NCBI GenBank assembly: GCA_907163375.1
Contig: CAJQUW010008706.1
Coordinates: forward strand, 744,001 to 808,000
From: Prostheceraeus crozeri
Taxonomy: Eukaryota > Platyhelminthes > Polycladida > Euryleptidae
Direction of reading: 5' to 3'
Length of the DNA stretch: 64,000 nt
This document shows, in pieces, positions 36,401-47,552 of this stretch. Below the pieces are notes generated by a model. That model saw nothing but the letters and a program-made list of their open reading frames with translations, was not told where the DNA came from and did not search any database. The translations under genes were made by a program, and so were the position numbers. How positions within the stretch are numbered: position 1 is the first letter of the stretch; each line of letters opens with the position of its first letter.

Positions 36401-39400
36401 ATTTCAGTTCGATTTGTTAAGAATGGGAAAGTGGAAGAATGCCTTCTCTGCACGCCCATGTCTGCGAAACTGGATGCCTCATCGATGACCGACGTTATTT
36501 TGGAGAGCTTGGCAAAGTACAACCTTCCGATGGAGCGATTACCTACCCAATGCCATGATGGAGCCAGTTCAATGAGTGGCAGACTCGCAGGAGTGCAAGC
36601 TATCATACAGAGAAGAGCCGGAAAAGAGGTACCATACGTACATTGCTTTAACCACCGACTTCATTTGGTTATTGTGGATCTAGTTTCTACTATCTCAGCA
36701 GTGAGGTACTACTTCGATCAGTGTGCAGTGATATACAAATTTTTCAAATGCCAATCAATTGTTGATATGTACAATGGGACGAAATTAAAGCCATTACTCG
36801 AGACACGTTGGTCAGGACATCACGATGCCACAAAGCGTCTTATTGACAACCATGCAGAAATTGTCTCAACGTTGAAAGAGATCAGTAAGTCAATGAATTT
36901 GGAGGGCGATCTACCATCGAGAGCCATCGGATTGCGAAAAATTTTGTGTCGACCTAATTTCATGTTCATAGCTGTTGTTATGAAGCGCATACTGGGGATT
37001 TTGATGCCAATCGACAAAGCATTGCAAAGTCATGCATGTGATCTGCGAAAAGCCATGGAATTAATCTCACAGGTCAAAGAAATGCTCAATGAAATGAGAA
37101 GTGAAGAGGTATTCAGTGATATATTGACAGAAAGTAATGCTTTCATAAAGGACCAAAAAAATGACCATCCATCTCGCAAAGAGAAAAATAAGTACCCTTC
37201 TGAGAGACAGTGTTGTTCTTGCGGCTGTCAGTGGCCATCAATCTGATATAGACAGCATAAACACCAAGGCAGTGTACTTCGAAATCATCGACCTTGTCAC
37301 ACAGGAACTTTATCGACGCTTTGAAGAAAAGGATTGGTTGTACAAGGCTTTGCAAGTAAGTTTCTCTTCTGCTCAAACACTATATAGGAAAATAAAATGT
37401 CGTTAACAGGTTTTGCATGTGAACAATAATAAATATATAAATAGCATTAACATCTATTTTCATAAAGTCAAATAATAATCTTGCTTTTAAGCCTATTTGT
37501 TATCGTCATTGACTAATCATTGTCTCTATTGACATATCTAGATTCCTTTTATGAAATATTTTCTAGACTTCATTTACCAAATCGAACTATTTTGTGATAA
37601 GATCATCATATAACAAGCAAAATCCATCATCAAATGTCCATAGCTGGAGAATTCATATGCAAGCCGTGTGTTTTAATTCTTTACTATCGAAGATTAAATT
37701 CTAAACTTAATGGTGCTGTAATAGTTAGCTACTGAAAATTGAGTAGTTGCTTTTTTTATTTTATGTAGGGAACTATACCAGACGGAGACGAATTTTTAAT
37801 TAAGACTACAATTGACCCGCTCAGCCGACTGTGAATTACGATTCCAGATGAAGGCGAATTAGATTTGGTGAGACGCTATCTCAAGAAGAAAATCGACGGG
37901 AGGCCTACTTCCACACTTCTCGATGTTTTGCATAATCAAAGAGAGGCCTTCCAGTGCACATACGATTTATTTGCGGCGGTGTCAACAATGGCCTGTTCCA
38001 CTGCTGTCTGTGAGGCGTCGTTTTCGGCACTTACCCGCATTGATCGGCCACAACGACGAAGCATGGCGCAGTCTCGACGAGCCAGTTTGTGCTTTTTGAC
38101 TTTTGAGAAAGATAGGGTGGAAAATATTGATGTTCAGTCTGTCTTGAAGACATTTAGCAATGTTCACAAACGCTTACAACTTTTTTGAATTACAATTGAA
38201 TACTTAATCTGTGCATGTTTTAATTTAGCTAACTTGCGATTACAATAGAAAGTACGAAAATACAGATATGTGAAGCACAGGAATGTCAAATATGCATGAT
38301 TAGGTATATTGGTTATGTGCTTCATTGAATATAAAAATCACAAATGCTTGCCCCTCCAGTCAAAAGCTGAGCCCCCCCTGTAAATCCATTCTGACGACGG
38401 GCCTGATACAAGTACTGCCAACATAGTGGCTTTTGTATTTTGTACAAGCAAGATTATACACCGTATAACGCATGAAGCATCTCTGGGATTCCTTCAGTGC
38501 GTTTGTTCAATTTGTAGTCAGCAAATTAAAACAATTTGAATTAAATTGAACCTCGTGAACTTAATATAGATAAAAAATCACATCAGACGACCGAATTAAA
38601 ACAACCCCGAGCTAAAATTGATAGCAAAGCAATAAAAAACAAATTATTACAAATTTTTATGAGAAACAGATAACTAATTCTACAAAGAAAGTTAAGCGAT
38701 CATTTCGGTGTCCGAAATTGGGACACACTTTCCTCTAATTAAAGTCTCAAGTGTCATGCTGGGCAGTGTGGGGAGATCACTGTGGCATCTGAGCAGCATT
38801 AAAAGCGCTTCCAGGATAATTGAAAAGATAGAATGATGCCAAAACTGCGGTGCATCGACAACTGTTGTACCTCATGTTCTTGCTTGATTGATGATAGTTT
38901 GCCTGGATCCGGAAATTTCGTTGTAATTAAACTCTGTAGGTAATTGATTTCAATTCCTAAATGATAATGCAACTGTCTTCATGTCTTCAAATTGCATTGC
39001 AAACAGCCTATAATTTAACTGTTTGATGATATTGAATTATGAATGAGCTTGTCACGTGACTCCTGTACAAAAGGCTTTCAAGGTCCTCACTTGGCCATCC
39101 CTTTGAAGTATTGTGAAACTTTGAATGTGGAAGATCTTGCTATCGACTTCCAATAATGTTCTTGGGAGACTTGAATTCACGATCAAATGATTCAAGCCTT
39201 CAATCAGTGTTCCGAGGACCTCATAAAACACATTTGGAGTTAGTGATAATATCAATTGGATGCTGTCGCTGACATCTAAGACTGTAATCCATCTAACGTA
39301 GACCGTATCGTAGGGCCGAAATGTTAGAAACGCCAAGTCTTCAGAACGCTAGTTAGTTCTTCAACAGATGCACCATGAATGCTCAAATTATTTGATTATT

Positions 39401-39728
39401 AAATATTTGAAAAGAAAAGAGGAAAATCACTGAGTCTTACCTTTAAAGCTGTCGTAATCAACCATTCCTTCGTAGTAAGACAACATCGCCTGCAATAATA
39501 TTTAGAATATAATAATGAAATTAGCTGGTGATGACTTTCACTCACCGAGCAGTCAATTGATGTCACTTCCCCTGAGCTATCACCAAACTGCAAGGTGCTG
39601 ACAACCTCGGGATTCTCCTCTCCGTTGTTCCATGCAACAAGAATGACGTCTTGAACAACACTGACTCCAAGAGTTCTCAAACTGCTGTTCACAGCATCCT
39701 CCACTACGGGATTATTGAAGATTGACAC
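30411..39728 (-). CDS. CFAP61: CFAP61, C-terminal nine exons (5' part outside or missing)
   Basis: Cilia- and flagella-associated protein 61. In known systems it belongs to the calmodulin- and spoke-associated complex at the base of radial spoke 3 in motile axonemes. Minus-strand exons in transcript order are 39546-39728, 39441-39489, 33458-33627, 33196-33399, 33026-33130, 31868-31971, 31716-31806, 30621-30680 and 30411-30554, totalling 1110 nt (369 residues plus TAA). Every junction has GT/AG ends and the phases agree. Diagnostic family segments are VDYDSFKAMNDACIVFDGRL, FHTNDLSIRGVGPMTKY, LLHVNKHGSIETITCLSKK, YFRGSWCMAIFHDRF and the C-terminal YNYYHLPMYAKPGM. The family protein is far longer (over 1000 residues), so this is roughly its last third; upstream exons are not visible before the tRNA array. 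The 5813-nt intron 33628-39440 contains a hAT transposon. Confidence 0.88.
34199..34206. repeat. Left 8-bp target-site duplication of the hAT element
   Basis: ATACAAGT, identical to 38406-38413. The 8-bp length is characteristic of hAT insertion. Confidence 0.92.
35397..38188 (+). pseudogene. hAT transposase (TTF zinc finger, DUF4371-like, HAT dimerisation), disrupted
   Basis: The transposase reads as segments in three frames. The first (35397-36140) carries a Ser/Thr/Gln-rich repeat and a TTF-type finger region (SQWFDQFPWLEYSVERDAAY, then CHPC). The second (about 36145-37155) carries the DUF4371-like core (NSTYTSPTIQNDLIDPL, CHDGASSMSGRLAGVQA, HCFNHRLHLVI). The third runs to a splice donor at 37356, followed by a 413-nt phase-0 intron (37356-37768). 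The last exon bears the HAT dimerisation motif STAVCEASFSALTRI. Lesions: a one-base loss in the G run at 36142-36144, a one-base gain in the A7 run at 37155-37161, and a TGA at 37832-37834. Family resemblance is to THAP/ZMYM-type hAT transposases. Confidence 0.88.
35516..35641 (+). repeat. Coding 21-bp minisatellite, six units
   Basis: Six 21-bp units of the type CAACTGCGATCCAATCATCCA in the transposase N-terminus encode a repeating TTAIQSS heptapeptide. The period is a multiple of three, so the frame is kept. Confidence 0.85.
38406..38413. repeat. Right 8-bp target-site duplication of the hAT element
   Basis: ATACAAGT, matching 34199-34206. Confidence 0.92.
38414..39440. other. CFAP61 intron remainder
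   Basis: A minus-strand 94-codon open frame (39052-39336) lies here. The flanking exons join directly (FK|AMNDAC) as in the family, so it is not part of CFAP61. It has no recognised domain. Confidence 0.45.
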
Positions 39729-40231
39729 CTGAAGATGGATTACATTGAAATATGATTGGGTCTGCTCAAAGAGCTGTCAACAGGAAAATCGATATTAAAG
39801 GATCCAACTATAATCTTCATCAACAAGGCATTCCTTCCACTCGAAATAAAAGCCAACAAAATCAGGTTAAGCAATAAATACATCCAATTCACGATGACCC
39901 ACTGCCCGGGTTCGAAAGTTCGTACAGAATTCAGCGAATTACAAATAATTGTTATAACCGAGAATATATTGATGTTCTAGAACAAATGTAGTGAACAGAT
40001 CGAAAAACTGCAAGAAACATATTACGTGATCAAATGTTTCCGAGAGATTCATTGGCGACATTCAGTAAATGATACCATCAAATAAAAGCAAATGTCGGAC
40101 AGGCGTGACCGAATAATTGAAATTGATTGATTGCTGCTACCAATCAATTGATCGAACCAATCATCAATCCAACAAGAACGTTCCTTGTATAAATAACAAA
40201 CCATCATCAATGCATAAAAATGCTAACCAAA
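39729..40231. other. Spacer between CFAP61 exon and tRNA array
   Basis: It starts with the intron side of a good acceptor (minus-strand CATCTTCAG|GTG). No further CFAP61 exon was recognised. A short hairpin of ATTGATTG/CAATCAAT type occurs at 40122-40151. Confidence 0.45.
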
Positions 40232-40574
40232 AGATCAATCGACTCAGCAGAAATTACAGAGAGCAGATATACACTTATGAGACAGAATACGAGTGGAGAC
40301 ACAATGAAGAAATATCATTATGAGAGGTTCACTGTCTGCATATAATCTTGATTTTGTAAGGAAATTGGGTGACAAGTACTGACATGAATTTGTAATTGAT
40401 TAGCTTATTGCAATGATCGTCAGTAGGCCCCTAGACTAATAACAACTAATCCCAGCAAATATTGAAATTTGTCAATGAGGGTTGACAGGACTATTCATGT
40501 GATTTAGTTGAAGGCTACGTGTTAGTTAACAGACGACATAGAGATAAGTTTACTTGCGATGCAATCAGGCATAA

Positions 40575-40646
40575 GCGACCGTGGTGTAAAGGCTAGCATG
40601 GATGCCTTCCAAGCATTCGATCCGGGTTCGATTCCCGGCGGTCGCA
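40575..40646 (+). tRNA. tRNA-Gly(UCC), copy 1A
   Basis: Intron-less 72-nt tRNA decoding GGA/GGG glycine codons. The acceptor stem GCGACCG/CGGTCGC and T stem CCGGG/CCCGG pair perfectly. The D stem GTGT/GCAT has one wobble and one mismatch-tolerant pair. The anticodon stem GATGC/GCATT (one G-T) presents loop CTTCCAA, so the anticodon is TCC. The internal promoter is present as the A box (TGGTGTAAAGGC) and B box (GGTTCGATTCC). A T5 pol III terminator follows at 40649-40653. Confidence 0.97.
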
Positions 40647-41306
40647 CATTTTTGTCCACGTCTCATGTAAAATGTAATTAATTGCGCTCGAAGTTTTGAA
40701 CAGGAATACAATGTGTACCGGTGTTCTGAGTGAGTCTGTCAGTACGCAGTCAGCAGTTGAGACGAGATCTGTATTTCACTCTTTTCAGAATATTGCATTG
40801 TAGTCATTCTCTGCAAATCTTTTACCACCTCGTCACTTCAATGTGTGAGGATCAACTTCACAGTGGTTGGGTTGCGTCTGACGATTACATATTTACAGGA
40901 CGAGTTCGTTGGCCCTTTGTGTTTCATGATGATTGCCAAAGCTAAGTGATATAACAATCATATGCATAGAATCGCTTCTTATCGCCTACATTCTATTCGA
41001 ACACATTAATCGGATCAGGGTACTGTATCAAAAAACAAGATTTGAAAATCACTCAAGATGCACTACAACGTCTCGAGGCCTTTCTCCGCTGGTATGCCGG
41101 TCGACGACTGCCGACATCAATAAAGAAGCATGCTCGATCAAGTAAACTACTTGCGAATCATGAGCATCATCATTCTATACAAGTGACACGTCCGACGTCT
41201 TTTCACAATGATTACATACGGTATTTCACATGCATGCATCAGTCGAACTGTCGATGCACATCATTATCATTGTCAGAATAACACAGGAGCATCACTGACC
41301 AAACAC

Positions 41307-42650
41307 ATGTAGGAGGGAGTGGGGCAAGTTGGGCAATTTCAGAATGAAATGGCATATCTCCAGTTCACGCAAATGGTCATCATTACAAGTCTTGTTTCTT
41401 TATCAAATGGTTTCATGGTTTTAAAAACGGTCGAACATAAATCCCCACATGATGAAACATGAGTGAAACTTAATGACAGTGGTTTCTACCCAACTTCCAC
41501 AGTTGGGTGATTAGCAGTTTTTGACAGAAACTGTGGCAAGTTTCGTCCTGAAATCTTTTTTAATTGTTATATTCTTATTCATTTGTTAAAGAGGAATGCT
41601 ATTAAGTCTCAATTGCATATAATTGTTTAATCTTTACAGACCGTAGATATTACTTAATTAACTCCCACCAGCCATTATTTTGAAAATGAAGTTAAAAAAA
41701 TCCCTCCATTCTGTGATTCATTAGCTAGACACAAAAACATACATCAAATTTCTTGGTAAAACAGTATGAAGTCTACCACTATGTTTGGCAAGATTGGGCT
41801 TGCTGGACAATCTTCGAAGCTTCTCCTACGGAATATTACTATATATTCGGTGACGTTTAGTGTAACCAAATCTCTATTATTCACTACTTTCTCCGATGGA
41901 ATATTTAGCGATTTTCTTCTTAATGCAATTTCTCGCCATTATTCGTCAAACTTGTCTCCTGACACGTGTGCAATGTTGCATACTTTGGCTTTGAATAGCG
42001 AATTGTAAATGACTCACGCATTTTAACATTTTGAATCTGTTCAATTCTTTCTGTTGATAAATGCTTGCGATTTGTGAGGCAGGTGTTAAAAATCCACACA
42101 AAATATTGAGTACAATGGCTACATGTACATCGAATCATCCAGCGAGTGGTTGAATAGAAAAATATCTTAGATGAAAAGCACACTCACTTAAAAGAAATTG
42201 GCATGAAAATCAATTGTGGGACAAATTTTGAGTAGCCGTAAGCCTACTCAACTGGCCACAAGGCACTATACCCAACTTCCCCGTGAGGGCACCTTACACA
42301 AATATAGGCTATCTGTTATACTTAGCTAACTCCTAATCCATTTTCTGTCACTTTTAGTAATGAAAATATTAATCAAAATTATGTTTATAAACACTAAAAC
42401 AATTGCCACAGTGAAAGAGCTGAGGGTAGATTACGCATCATTCGTCACAACTGTAAATATTTAAAATAGCTACTGAAAACAAGCATATCACATTTATTCA
42501 AATGCAAAATGTCATCAAGCCAAATAATTAGTGAATATCAATATCTACTATATTGATATAACAATCAATCAATGTTAGACGTTGCCACAGATCATTTTTC
42601 TATATGTGAATAAAATCCAAATACTCAACTTGCTCCACTCTCCCCTACAT
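41307..42650. mobile_element. TIR-bounded block inside unit 1
   Basis: The left end ATGTAGGAGGGAGTGGGGCA and the right end, reverse complemented ATGTAGGGGAGAGTGGAGCA, form an imperfect inverted repeat of about 25 bp around 1344 bp. Internal copies of ACCCAACTTCC suggest further subterminal symmetry. No transposase frame is present; the 80- and 87-codon frames inside are on opposite strands and overlap. It is read as a non-autonomous DNA transposon captured in the ancestral unit before amplification. Confidence 0.6.
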
Positions 42651-42955
42651 CTGACGATTGATTCTGAGAGGTAATACTAACAGCGGTCGATAAATTAACT
42701 AATTCGTAGTCACTACACTGTTTGACTCTCAACTCAATAGACTTCACCGATCGATGCCGTCATCAATTGCATTTCTGTCTGCCTATTATGATAATAATCT
42801 TGTCATGCGACAACGAATTAACACTGTCATTTGAGATTAATGGGTGAGCTGAGAGCACGATTGGATTTACAGTGTAGAATGAATCAACTGAAAATTGTTC
42901 CTCAACAGATTATATGAATGGAATCAAACAACAACTGTTGTGTTACGTAGCATAA

Positions 42956-43027
42956 GCGACCGTGGTGTAAAGGCTAGCATGGATGCCTTCCAAGCATTCG
43001 ATCCGGGTTCGATTCCCGGCGGTCGCA
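42956..43027 (+). tRNA. tRNA-Gly(UCC), copy 1B
   Basis: Same 72-nt sequence as copy 1A, but in an unrelated flank. Only GCATAA before and CATTTT after are shared. A T4 terminator (43030-43033) replaces the T5 of the A copy. Confidence 0.97.
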
Positions 43028-43698
43028 CATTTTGTGTCAATGTGATTGACTGTCACGCATTACGCAAGCTACGTCCACATCAACTGTATGTACATATTTT
43101 GCACGATCGTGTAAAGGAGAAAAGAATCTTCGAGTGAGGATTAAGTAAGTGCAACTTGATTTGAAGATCTACATTCATCTCACTGCTTTGAGATGATATT
43201 TTTCTACCACCAACACAACACTCCTGTCACTAGAACACTTAAAAAAATGGCTGACCAATCAATTTCCATTCGTGAAGATGATTAACTACCTAAAGAACGA
43301 TCTTTCTACAAAATCGTCAAGCTTTTACAGTACAGTAGATTGAAATATTTATGAATAGATCAATCGATTGAGGAGATGTTACAGAAAGCAGATATACACT
43401 ATGAGACAGAATACGAGTGGAGACACAATGAAGAAATATCATTATGAGAGGTTCACTGTCTGCATATAATCTTGATTTTGTAAGGAAATTGGGTGACAAG
43501 TACTGACATGAATTTGTAATTGATTAGCTTATTGCAATGATCGTCAGTAGGCCCCTAGACTAATAACAACTAATCCCAGCAAATATTGAAATTTGTCAAT
43601 GAGGGTTGACAGGACTATTCATGTGATTTAGTTGAAGGCTACGTGTTAGTTAACAGACGACATAGAGATAAGTTTACTTGCGATGCAATCAGGCATAA

Positions 43699-43770
43699 GC
43701 GACCGTGGTGTAAAGGCTAGCATGGATGCCTTCCAAGCATTCGATCCGGGTTCGATTCCCGGCGGTCGCA
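43699..43770 (+). tRNA. tRNA-Gly(UCC), copy 2A
   Basis: Identical by eye to copy 1A, including the T5 terminator downstream. Confidence 0.97.
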
Positions 43771-44430
43771 CATTTTTGTCCACGTCTCATGTAAAATGTA
43801 ATTAATTGCGCTCGAAGTTTTGAACAGGAATACAATGTGTACCGGTGTTCTGAGTGAGTCTGTCAGTACGCAGTCAGCAGTTGAGACGAGATCTGTATTT
43901 CACTCTTTTCAGAATATTGCATTGTAGTCATTCTCTGCAAATCTTTTACCACCTCGTCACTTCAATGTGTGAGGATCAACTTCACAGTGGTTGGGTTGCG
44001 TCTGACGATTACATATTTACAGGACGAGTTCGTTGGCCCTTTGTGTTTCATGATGATTGCCAAAGCTAAGTGATATAACAATCATATGCATAGAATCGCT
44101 TCTTATCGCCTACATTCTATTCGAACACATTAATCGGATCAGGGTACTGTATCAAAAAACAAGATTTGAAAATCACTCAAGATGCACTACAACGTCTCGA
44201 GGCCTTTCTCCGCTGGTATGCCGGTCGACGACTGCCGACATCAATAAAGAAGCATGCTCGATCAAGTAAACTACTTGCGAATCATGAGCATCATCATTCT
44301 ATACAAGTGACACGTCCGACGTCTTTTCACAATGATTACATACGGTATTTCACATGCATGCATCAGTCGAACTGTCGATGCACATCATTATCATTGTCAG
44401 AATAACACAGGAGCATCACTGACCAAACAC

Positions 44431-45773
44431 ATGTAGGAGGGAGTGGGGCAAGTTGGGCAATTTCAGAATGAAATGGCATATCTCCAGTTCACGCAAATGG
44501 TCATCATTACAAGTCTTGTTTCTTTATCAAATGGTTTCATGGTTTTAAAAACGGTCGAACATAAATCCCCACATGATGAAACATGAGTGAAACTTAATGA
44601 CAGTGGTTTCTACCCAACTTCCACAGTTGGGTGATTAGCAGTTTTGACAGAAACTGTGGCAAGTTTCGTCCTGAAATCTTTTTTAATTGTTATATTCTTA
44701 TTCATTTGTTAAAGAGGAATGCTATTAAGTCTCAATTGCATATAATTGTTTAATCTTTACAGACCGTAGATATTACTTAATTAACTCCCACCAGCCATTA
44801 TTTTGAAAATGAAGTTAAAAAAATCCCTCCATTCTGTGATTCATTAGCTAGACACAAAAACATACATCAAATTTCTTGGTAAAACAGTATGAAGTCTACC
44901 ACTATGTTTGGCAAGATTGGGCTTGCTGGACAATCTTCGAAGCTTCTCCTACGGAATATTACTATATATTCGGTGACGTTTAGTGTAACCAAATCTCTAT
45001 TATTCACTACTTTCTCCGATGGAATATTTAGCGATTTTCTTCTTAATGCAATTTCTCGCCATTATTCGTCAAACTTGTCTCCTGACACGTGTGCAATGTT
45101 GCATACTTTGGCTTTGAATAGCGAATTGTAAATGACTCACGCATTTTAACATTTTGAATCTGTTCAATTCTTTCTGTTGATAAATGCTTGCGATTTGTGA
45201 GGCAGGTGTTAAAAATCCACACAAAATATTGAGTACAATGGCTACATGTACATCGAATCATCCAGCGAGTGGTTGAATAGAAAAATATCTTAGATGAAAA
45301 GCACACTCACTTAAAAGAAATTGGCATGAAAATCAATTGTGGGACAAATTTTGAGTAGCCGTAAGCCTACTCAACTGGCCACAAGGCACTATACCCAACT
45401 TCCCCGTGAGGGCACCTTACACAAATATAGGCTATCTGTTATACTTAGCTAACTCCTAATCCATTTTCTGTCACTTTTAGTAATGAAAATATTAATCAAA
45501 ATTATGTTTATAAACACTAAAACAATTGCCACAGTGAAAGAGCTGAGGGTAGATTACGCATCATTCGTCACAACTGTAAATATTTAAAATAGCTACTGAA
45601 AACAAGCATATCACATTTATTCAAATGCAAAATGTCATCAAGCCAAATAATTAGTGAATATCAATATCTACTATATTGATATAACAATCAATCAATGTTA
45701 GACGTTGCCACAGATCATTTTTCTATATGTGAATAAAATCCAAATACTCAACTTGCTCCACTCTCCCCTACAT
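44431..45773. mobile_element. TIR-bounded block inside unit 2
   Basis: 1343-bp copy of the block at 41307-42650, at the same offset (732 bp) from tRNA A. Confidence 0.6.
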
Positions 45774-46078
45774 CTGACGATTGATTCTGAGAGGTAATAC
45801 TAACAGCGGTCGATAAATTAACTAATTCGTAGTCACTACACTGTTTGACTCTCAACTCAATAGACTTCACCGATCGATGCCGTCATCAATTGCATTTCTG
45901 TCTGCCTATTATGATAATAATCTTGTCATGCGACAACGAATTAACACTGTCATTTGAGATTAATGGGTGAGCTGAGAGCACGATTGGATTTACAGTGTAG
46001 AATGAATCAACTGAAAATTGTTCCTCAACAGATTATATGAATGGAATCAAACAACAACTGTTGTGTTACGTAGCATAA

Positions 46079-46150
46079 GCGACCGTGGTGTAAAGGCTAG
46101 CATGGATGCCTTCCAAGCATTCGATCCGGGTTCGATTCCCGGCGGTCGCA
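46079..46150 (+). tRNA. tRNA-Gly(UCC), copy 2B
   Basis: B-type flank (TTACGTAGCATAA upstream). Gene body unchanged. Confidence 0.97.
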
Positions 46151-46821
46151 CATTTTGTGTCAATGTGATTGACTGTCACGCATTACGCAAGCTACGTCCA
46201 CATCAACTGTATGTACATATTTTGCACGATCGTGTAAAGGAGAAAAGAATCTTCGAGTGAGGATTAAGTAAGTGCAACTTGATTTGAAGATCTACATTCA
46301 TCTCACTGCTTTGAGATGATATTTTTCTACCACCAACACAACACTCCTGTCACTAGAACACTTAAAAAAATGGCTGACCAATCAATTTCCATTCGTGAAG
46401 ATGATTAACTACCTAAAGAACGATCTTTCTACAAAATCGTCAAGCTTTTACAGTACAGTAGATTGAAATATTTATGAATAGATCAATCGATTGAGGAGAT
46501 GTTACAGAAAGCAGATATACACTATGAGACAGAATACGAGTGGAGACACAATGAAGAAATATCATTATGAGAGGTTCACTGTCTGCATATAATCTTGATT
46601 TTGTAAGGAAATTGGGTGACAAGTACTGACATGAATTTGTAATTGATTAGCTTATTGCAATGATCGTCAGTAGGCCCCTAGACTAATAACAACTAATCCC
46701 AGCAAATATTGAAATTTGTCAATGAGGGTTGACAGGACTATTCATGTGATTTAGTTGAAGGCTACGTGTTAGTTAACAGACGACATAGAGATAAGTTTAC
46801 TTGCGATGCAATCAGGCATAA

Positions 46822-46893
46822 GCGACCGTGGTGTAAAGGCTAGCATGGATGCCTTCCAAGCATTCGATCCGGGTTCGATTCCCGGCGGTCGCA
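46822..46893 (+). tRNA. tRNA-Gly(UCC), copy 3A
   Basis: Gene body unchanged; T5 terminator directly after CA. Confidence 0.97.
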
Positions 46894-47552
46894 CATTTTT
46901 GTCCACGTCTCATGTAAAATGTAATTAATTGCGCTCGAAGTTTTGAACAGGAATACAATGTGTACCAGTGTTCTGAGTGAGTCTGTCAGTACGCAGTCAG
47001 CAGTTGAGACGAGATCTGTATTTCACTCTTTCAGAATATTGCATTGTAGTCATTCTCTGCAAATCTTTTACCACCTCGTCACTTCAATGTGTGAGGATCA
47101 ACTTCACAGTGGTTGGGTTGCGTCTGACGATTACATATTTACAGGACGAGTTCGTTGGCCCTTTGTGTTTCATGATGATTGCCAAAGCTAAGTGATATAA
47201 CAATCATATGCATAGAATCGCTTCTTATCGCCTACATTCTATTCGAACACATTAATCGGATCAGGGTACTGTATCAAAAAACAAGATTTGAAAATCACTC
47301 AAGATGCACTACAACGTCTCGAGGCCTTTCTCCGCTGGTATGCCGGTCGACGACTGCCGACATCAATAAAGAAGCATGCTCGATCAAGTAAACTACTTGC
47401 GAATCATGAGCATCATCATTCTATACAAGTGACACGTCCGACGTCTTTTCACAATGATTACATACGGTATTTCACATGCATGCATCAGTCGAACTGTCGA
47501 TGCACATCATTATCATTGTCAGAATAACACAGGAGCATCACTGACCAAACAC

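Larger units (their letters stand above)
34207..38405 (+). mobile_element. Complete 4199-bp hAT transposon in a CFAP61 intron
   Basis: The ends CAGGCCCGTCGCCAG and, reverse complemented, CAGGCCCGTCGTCAG form a 15-bp TIR with one mismatch, next to perfect 8-bp duplications. G- and C-rich tracts lie just inside both ends. The interior encodes a ZMYM/TTF-type hAT transposase on the plus strand, antisense to CFAP61. Ends are intact but the transposase is broken, so the copy is immobile by itself yet could be moved by a relative. Confidence 0.93.
40232..43356 (+). repeat. Macrosatellite unit 1
   Basis: Left-most unit, 3125 bp. Positions 40232-40265 match later units imperfectly; after that the match is almost exact. 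It has five Ts (unit 2 has four) in the GCAGTTTTT run at about 41516. Confidence 0.9.
43357..46479 (+). repeat. Macrosatellite unit 2
   Basis: 3123 bp. Shares with unit 1 the variants GTGTTAAAAATCC, CGAATCATCC and GTAAAGGAGAAAAG. Confidence 0.92.

Noticed and set aside
39052..39336. 94-codon minus-strand open frame as a CFAP61 exon
   Set aside because: The flanking exons join directly in the conserved FKAMNDAC segment, leaving no room for it; no domain recognised.
40730..41281. 71-, 70- and 79-codon frames left of the TIR block as genes
   Set aside because: They are destroyed by deletions in units 5 and 6 and overlap in different frames; no coding evidence beyond repeat identity.
41766..42183. 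Conserved 80- and 87-codon frames in each unit as genes
   Set aside because: They overlap on opposite strands inside the TIR block, have no motif, and are conserved only because units are near-identical.
42895..43137. 80-codon open frame repeated in every unit as a conserved protein
   Set aside because: It reads through tRNA copy B. Its conservation reflects the repeat and the tRNA, not a protein.
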